From: an uncultured Clostridia bacterium
GTDB lineage: Bacteria; Bacillota; Clostridia; TANB77; CAG-508
Length of the DNA: 8,675 nt
Assembly (NCBI GenBank): GCA_944393305.1
Contig: CALXZS010000053.1
Location: 1 to 8,675 of the forward strand
Direction: 5' to 3'
Positions 6,020 through 8,675 of this stretch are shown here, piece after piece. Made by a program: the position numbers and the translations under genes. Position 1 is the first letter of the stretch; each line of letters begins with the position of its first letter. The notes under the pieces are model-generated. The model made no database searches. It was not told where the DNA came from and was given only the letters and a program-made list of their open reading frames with translations.

Positions 6020-6116
6020 AAAAATAATATATGATTCTTGAATTCAAGGGGAACGCTAGTGAGCCGTACGGTGCGTCCCTGCACCGGGAATACAAGAACA
6101 TATATTATTTTTTTTT
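6020..6116. terminator. Long hairpin between convergent rarA and SPFH genes, probably a bidirectional terminator
   Basis: AAAAATAATATATG (6020-6033) plus TTCTTG (6035-6040) pair perfectly with CAAGAA (6093-6098) plus CATATATTATTTTT (6099-6112). This gives a 20-bp stem with a single bulged A at 6034. A run of nine T (6108-6116) follows on the plus strand, and the A-rich 5' flank gives T-runs on the minus strand. Lying between two converging genes, it is well placed to stop both. It is unusual because the stem is capped by a 52-nt GC-rich core, described separately. Confidence 0.6.
6041..6092. other. GC-rich structured core capping the hairpin (possible mobile-element or small-RNA remnant)
   Basis: This 52-nt core is far richer in G+C than its surroundings. 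It can form CGGTGC/GCACCG (6069-6074 with 6081-6086) around the loop GTCCCT. That loop can pair with AGGG (6047-6050) upstream as a pseudoknot. An alternative is an 8-pair helix of GGGG-A-ACGC (6048-6056) with GCGTCCCT (6073-6080), enclosing CCGTACGG. A palindrome, CTTGAATTCAAG (6037-6048), spans its left edge. The end, CCGGGAATACAAG, gives a loose impression of the structured right ends of IS200/IS605-type elements, but that is an impression and not a match. No credible coding frame is present. Confidence 0.4.
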
Positions 6117-6157
6117 ATATTTTATTAAATTTTTGTTATTTATTTATTATTTTTGTG

Positions 6158-7084
6158 CTATTTATTATTTTTTACCACTTCTTCCTTTTTATCATTAAGC
6201 ATTTCAGTTGCAGCTCCAATTGCACTTAGTGCAGATGTTGCTTCAAATGGTATAAATACTTTGTTAGCTTCACCATTAGCTACATCTTTCAAAGCTTCTA
6301 AAGATTTTAATTGAACTAATTTTTCATCAGGGTTAGCTTTCATCATAGCACCATAAACCAATTTAACCTCTTCAGCTTTTGCTTCAGCAACTTTACGAAT
6401 AGCCTCAGCTTCACCGGCTGCTCTTCTGATTTTTGCTTCTTTGTCAGCTTCTGCTTGAAGTATTTCAGCTTCCTTTTCACCTTGAGCTTTTAAAACTGCG
6501 GCCTGTCTTTCACCTTCAGCTTGTAAAATAGAAGCCCTTTTATTTCTTTCTGCATTCATCTGCTTTTCCATTGCGTCACGTATATCTGGTGGAGGAGTAA
6601 TATTTTGAATTTCAACTCTATCAATTTTACATCCCCATCTATCAGTTGCTTCATCTAAGATAGCTCTTAATTTGTCATTAATAGCATCACGAGAAGTAAA
6701 TGTTGAATCTAAATCCATTTTACCAACAATATCACGAATTGTTGTAACAGAAAGATATTGAATACCATTTTTTAAACTTTGAATTTCATAAACTGCTTTT
6801 GCAGGTTCTAAAATTCTATAAAATACAACTGTATCTATTGTTATTGTAACATTATCTTTAGTAATAACATCTTGAGGTGGAACATCCATTGTTTGTTGTT
6901 TTAAACTAACAATACTACGAACTTGGTCAACAAATGGAATAATAATTGTAAGACCAGCATCAGCTATTTTGTGAAATTTACCAAGTCTTTCAATAATATA
7001 TACCTCAGATTGTCTAACGATTTTAATACTTAAACAAGCAAGCACAATTAATATAACTGCCATTACTATAAAAAAAACAATCAT
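6158..7084 (-). CDS. SPFH/band 7 domain membrane protein (stomatin/QmcA-like)
   Basis: This is a membrane-anchored scaffold protein of the stomatin/prohibitin/flotillin superfamily, which oligomerises and organises membrane microdomains or modulates membrane proteases. The 308-residue protein has an N-terminal membrane helix (about 2-21), the SPFH domain (about 22-180, with IIERLGKFHKI, the PFVDQV segment and DVPPQDVITKDNV), then an Ala/Glu/Lys-rich coiled coil (about 175-245) with the repeated motif QAEGERQAAVLKAQGEKEAE. A C-terminal region includes KVFIPFEATSAL. The start at 7084 is preferred because GGAGG (7090-7094) is 5 nt upstream. An in-frame ATG at 7096 overlaps that site. QmcA-type genes often sit beside an nfeD gene, but none is present here. 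It is transcribed away from vanZ and towards rarA. Confidence 0.93.
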   Translation of the reverse strand: MIVFFIVMAVILIVLACLSIKIVRQSEVYIIERLGKFHKIADAGLTIIIPFVDQVRSIVSLKQQTMDVPPQDVITKDNVTITIDTVVFYRILEPAKAVYEIQSLKNGIQYLSVTTIRDIVGKMDLDSTFTSRDAINDKLRAILDEATDRWGCKIDRVEIQNITPPPDIRDAMEKQMNAERNKRASILQAEGERQAAVLKAQGEKEAEILQAEADKEAKIRRAAGEAEAIRKVAEAKAEEVKLVYGAMMKANPDEKLVQLKSLEALKDVANGEANKVFIPFEATSALSAIGAATEMLNDKKEEVVKNNK

Positions 7085-7119
7085 AAAAACCTCCATATTT
7101 TTTAAATAATACTACATAT

Positions 7120-7128
7120 ATTATACCA
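7120..7128 (-). promoter_or_regulatory. Extended -10 promoter of the SPFH gene
   Basis: On the minus strand TGGTATAAT (7128 down to 7120) is a perfect extended -10. No good -35 is seen 17 nt upstream. The predicted start near 7113 leaves a leader of about 30 nt before the ATG at 7084. Confidence 0.6.
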
Positions 7129-7158
7129 TAAATATTGCAAAAAATAAAGCTTTTTCTA

Positions 7159-7187
7159 TTGAAAAATGCATAATTTAACTATATAAT
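7159..7187 (+). promoter_or_regulatory. Sigma-A-type promoter of the VanZ-family gene
   Basis: TTGAAA (7159-7164) and a consensus TATAAT (7182-7187) are separated by 17 nt. Transcription would begin near 7194, only a few bases before the GGAGG ribosome binding site, so the leader is very short (about 14 nt). It is back to back with the SPFH promoter. Confidence 0.8.
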
Positions 7188-7207
7188 ATGCAAAAATGGA
7201 GGAAAAA

Positions 7208-7690
7208 ATGAAAAAATGCATATTAAGAATAGTATTTTTAGTAATAATTATAGTGATATCAGGAATAATTTTTGGATTTTCAGCACAAGATGGAGAAGAA
7301 TCAGGCAACCTAAGTAAAACAGTAATAACAAAAATAGCAGATATTTTAAATGTAGAAGAAAATTCAAGAGAAAACTTTATAGAAACAGGTGAAGTAGTAA
7401 TTAGAAAATTAGCACATTTTACAATATATACTGCACTAGGAATGGCTACAATAGCATTCTTACTTACATTCAACCTAAAAAAGAATATACAAATAATATC
7501 TACAATAATTTGGGGGTTCTTATATGCTTCAACAGATGAACTACATCAAATGTTCAGTAGCGGTAGGCATGCAAGCTTTTTAGATGTACTTTTAGATACA
7601 TCTGGAGTAATATTTGGAACAATAATTGTTATACTAATTGTATACATATATAAAAAAGTAAATCACAATGTATATTCTAATGATAAATAA
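7208..7690 (+). CDS. VanZ-family membrane protein
   Basis: This 160-residue membrane protein is of the VanZ-like family. VanZ of Tn1546 gives low-level teicoplanin resistance, but most chromosomal homologues are uncharacterised envelope proteins. It has hydrophobic segments at about 5-24, 68-88, 94-108 and 131-148. The family motifs are FSAQDGEESGNLS (24-36) after the first helix, RKLAHFTIYTALG (66-78) and DELHQMFSSGRHASFLDVLLDTSG (110-133), with the conserved E/HQ, GR and acidic residues. The start at 7208 has GGAGG (7198-7202) five nt upstream. An in-frame ATG at 7196 overlaps that site. No other van genes are nearby, so a glycopeptide-resistance role should not be inferred. A large inverted repeat begins at its stop codon. 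Confidence 0.92.
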   Translation: MKKCILRIVFLVIIIVISGIIFGFSAQDGEESGNLSKTVITKIADILNVEENSRENFIETGEVVIRKLAHFTIYTALGMATIAFLLTFNLKKNIQIISTIIWGFLYASTDELHQMFSSGRHASFLDVLLDTSGVIFGTIIVILIVYIYKKVNHNVYSNDK

Positions 7691-7826
7691 AAAGATTTAA
7701 TATATATTCTTTCTCATTTCGCTACGCGGGTCGCTCGTATATACTCGCTCCAGCTTGCACGTTGCACTCCGCTCCTACGTCGCATTCGTTCACTTGAAAT
7801 GTTCAAAAATATATATTGAATCTTTT
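7690..7826. repeat. Large imperfect inverted repeat with GC-rich core after vanZ
   Basis: The left arm (7690-7720) and right arm (7796-7826) are imperfect inverted copies of about 31 bp: AAAAGATT, AATATATATT and CATTTC on the left match GAAATG, AATATATATT and AATCTTTT on the right, with a few mismatches. They enclose a 75-nt core (7721-7795) much richer in G+C than the arms. The left arm starts at the last base of the vanZ stop codon and the right arm ends in TCTTTT, so it could act as the vanZ terminator. The core repeats short units such as TCGCT, CGCTC and CTACG, and contains TGCACGTTGCA. No coding frame or known RNA is evident. Confidence 0.6.
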
Positions 7827-7851
7827 AGAGAATAAAAATTCATAATACTTA

Positions 7852-7880
7852 TTGAAAAAAATATTTCTATATTATACAAT
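7852..7880 (+). promoter_or_regulatory. Sigma-A-type promoter of the prepilin-like gene
   Basis: TTGAAA (7852-7857) and TACAAT (7875-7880) are separated by 17 nt. The predicted start near 7887 falls just before AAGGAGG (7891-7897), again giving a very short leader of about 16 nt, like the vanZ gene upstream. Confidence 0.75.
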
Positions 7881-7902
7881 AAGAAAAACAAAGGAGGAAT
7901 GT

Positions 7903-8675
7903 ATGAAAGAAAATAAAGGTATAACATTAATTTCTCTTGCAATAATAATAGTCGTAATGATGATATTAGCAGGAGTTGTAATAAATTTAAGCGAAAGAAA
8001 TGAAGAAGCAATAGAGGTTGCAAACTTAATGAAAGAAGACGCAGAAAGAGCGTCAATAGAAGAAGAAATAAAAACAGCACTAACAGAAAATCCACCAGCA
8101 ACTTATCAAGAATTAATAAACTTTTTATCAACATATGGAACAGTAGAAAATAAAGATGATTATGACAATGCTACGCTTGTAACAAGTAATGGAGGATATA
8201 GTATTAAAGTAAAAGATATATGGAATATAGACGCAACCAGTGCAGGTGTAGAAATAGGAGATTATATAAAATACAATGCACAAAATAAAAGCTATTTAGT
8301 TTCAAGTGAATATTCTGGAACAAACTCAGATGTAACTTTATCTATTCCAAGCAGTTCAAATATTATATGGAGAGTTTTTGATATAAATGAACAAACAGGA
8401 GAAATAAAAGTAGTACCAACTAATTTATCAAATTTTAGTCTATCAGTAGAAGGAGTAGAAGGATATAATAATATAGTAAAACTATTAAATGATATTTGCG
8501 ATACAATTTTTACTGATGAAGGAAAAAATGTAAAAGCACGAAGTATAAATATAGAAGATATAGAAGCAATAGCAAGTAATACAGATGTATTAAGAGGTAA
8601 TAATTATAATTCAGAACAAGAATATCCATCAGCAAGTTATCCCGCAATAGAGTCAAGTAAAAATGATATAAATGA
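7903..8675 (+). CDS. Prepilin-like surface protein with type IV pilin N-terminus (3' end outside window)
   Basis: The frame is open from ATG 7903 to the window edge (257 codons seen, no stop). AAGGAGG lies 5 nt before the start. The N-terminus is MKENKG followed by ITLISLAIIIVVMMILAGVV, a short basic leader ending in Gly and then a hydrophobic helix. This matches a class III (prepilin peptidase) signal, except that the mature fifth residue is Ser rather than the usual Glu. A charged helix (about 30-58) follows. The ectodomain has GDYIKYN, NIIWRVFDINEQTGEIKVVP, a GYNNIVKLLNDICDTIF segment and ARSINIEDIE. I associate this pattern with many uncharacterised Clostridia surface and prepilin-type proteins. 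It probably acts as a pilin-like or pseudopilin-anchored surface protein, but its exact role is unknown. Confidence 0.8.
   Translation, partial: MKENKGITLISLAIIIVVMMILAGVVINLSERNEEAIEVANLMKEDAERASIEEEIKTALTENPPATYQELINFLSTYGTVENKDDYDNATLVTSNGGYSIKVKDIWNIDATSAGVEIGDYIKYNAQNKSYLVSSEYSGTNSDVTLSIPSSSNIIWRVFDINEQTGEIKVVPTNLSNFSLSVEGVEGYNNIVKLLNDICDTIFTDEGKNVKARSINIEDIEAIASNTDVLRGNNYNSEQEYPSASYPAIESSKNDIN

Noticed and set aside
6038..6229. A 63-codon frame starting at TTG within the GC-rich core and running into the AT-rich tract
   Set aside because: There is no ribosome binding site, it crosses the hairpin, and the second half is a Phe/Ile-rich readout of T-runs that overlaps the 3' end of the SPFH gene.
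7208..7690. Glycopeptide-resistance locus based on the VanZ homologue
   Set aside because: No vanH, vanA, vanX or two-component genes are nearby, and chromosomal VanZ-family proteins are common without a resistance role.
7721..7795. CRISPR-like repeat array in the GC-rich core
   Set aside because: The repeated units are only 5 nt, irregularly spaced and without uniform spacers, and no cas genes are present.
7790..8134. A leucine-rich minus-strand frame of 114 codons opposite the prepilin-like gene
   Set aside because: Its composition is the antisense readout of A-rich codons, it lacks a ribosome binding site, and the plus-strand gene has a clear promoter, ribosome binding site and signal sequence.

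Overview
The window comes from an AT-rich, low-GC Gram-positive genome, most likely a spore-forming member of the Clostridia. The evidence is strong AGGAGG-type ribosome binding sites before almost every gene, canonical TTGAnn-17-TAnAAT promoters, A/T-ending codons, a spoVA operon reduced to C-D-E, and a prepilin-like surface protein of a type common in gut Clostridia. Species cannot be named from this sequence alone.

Layout. Positions 1-236 are the 3' end of an Rpn/PD-(D/E)XK nuclease-type gene cut by the window edge. Positions 320-1352 are the rplM-rpsI ribosomal protein operon (L13, S9), with its own promoter, a structured leader that fits an L13-type autoregulatory leader, and a strong terminator. 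Positions 1375-1697 form a self-contained cassette of promoter, 68-aa membrane protein and terminator, whose codon use differs from its neighbours. On the minus strand, 3962 down to 1695, lie a dodecin-family gene and spoVAC, spoVAD and spoVAE, the spore-core dipicolinate transport genes. On the plus strand, 4084-5957, lie ruvA and rarA, a recombination and replication-restart pair 11 nt apart. On the minus strand, 7084-6158, is an SPFH/band 7 (stomatin/QmcA-like) membrane protein, divergent from a VanZ-family membrane gene (7208-7690). The window ends inside a prepilin-like surface protein gene that starts at 7903.

No gene-free stretch exceeds 300 bases. Two intergenic stretches are more structured than usual. 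Positions 6020-6116, between the convergent rarA and SPFH genes, hold a 20-bp AT-rich stem enclosing a 52-nt GC-rich core that can form further hairpins or a pseudoknot. Positions 7690-7826, immediately after vanZ, hold an imperfect AT-rich inverted repeat of about 31 bp enclosing a 75-nt GC-rich core made of repeated TCGCT-like units. They share an architecture and look foreign to the base composition around them. They are the best candidates in the window for something not described by ordinary gene annotation.

Functionally the window is mostly housekeeping: translation, sporulation/germination and DNA repair, with envelope proteins at the right end. The most interesting items are the two GC-rich capped hairpins, the compositionally odd small membrane-protein cassette, a dodecin-like protein that appears to lack the usual flavin-stacking tryptophan, and the prepilin-like protein without the usual Glu at mature position 5.
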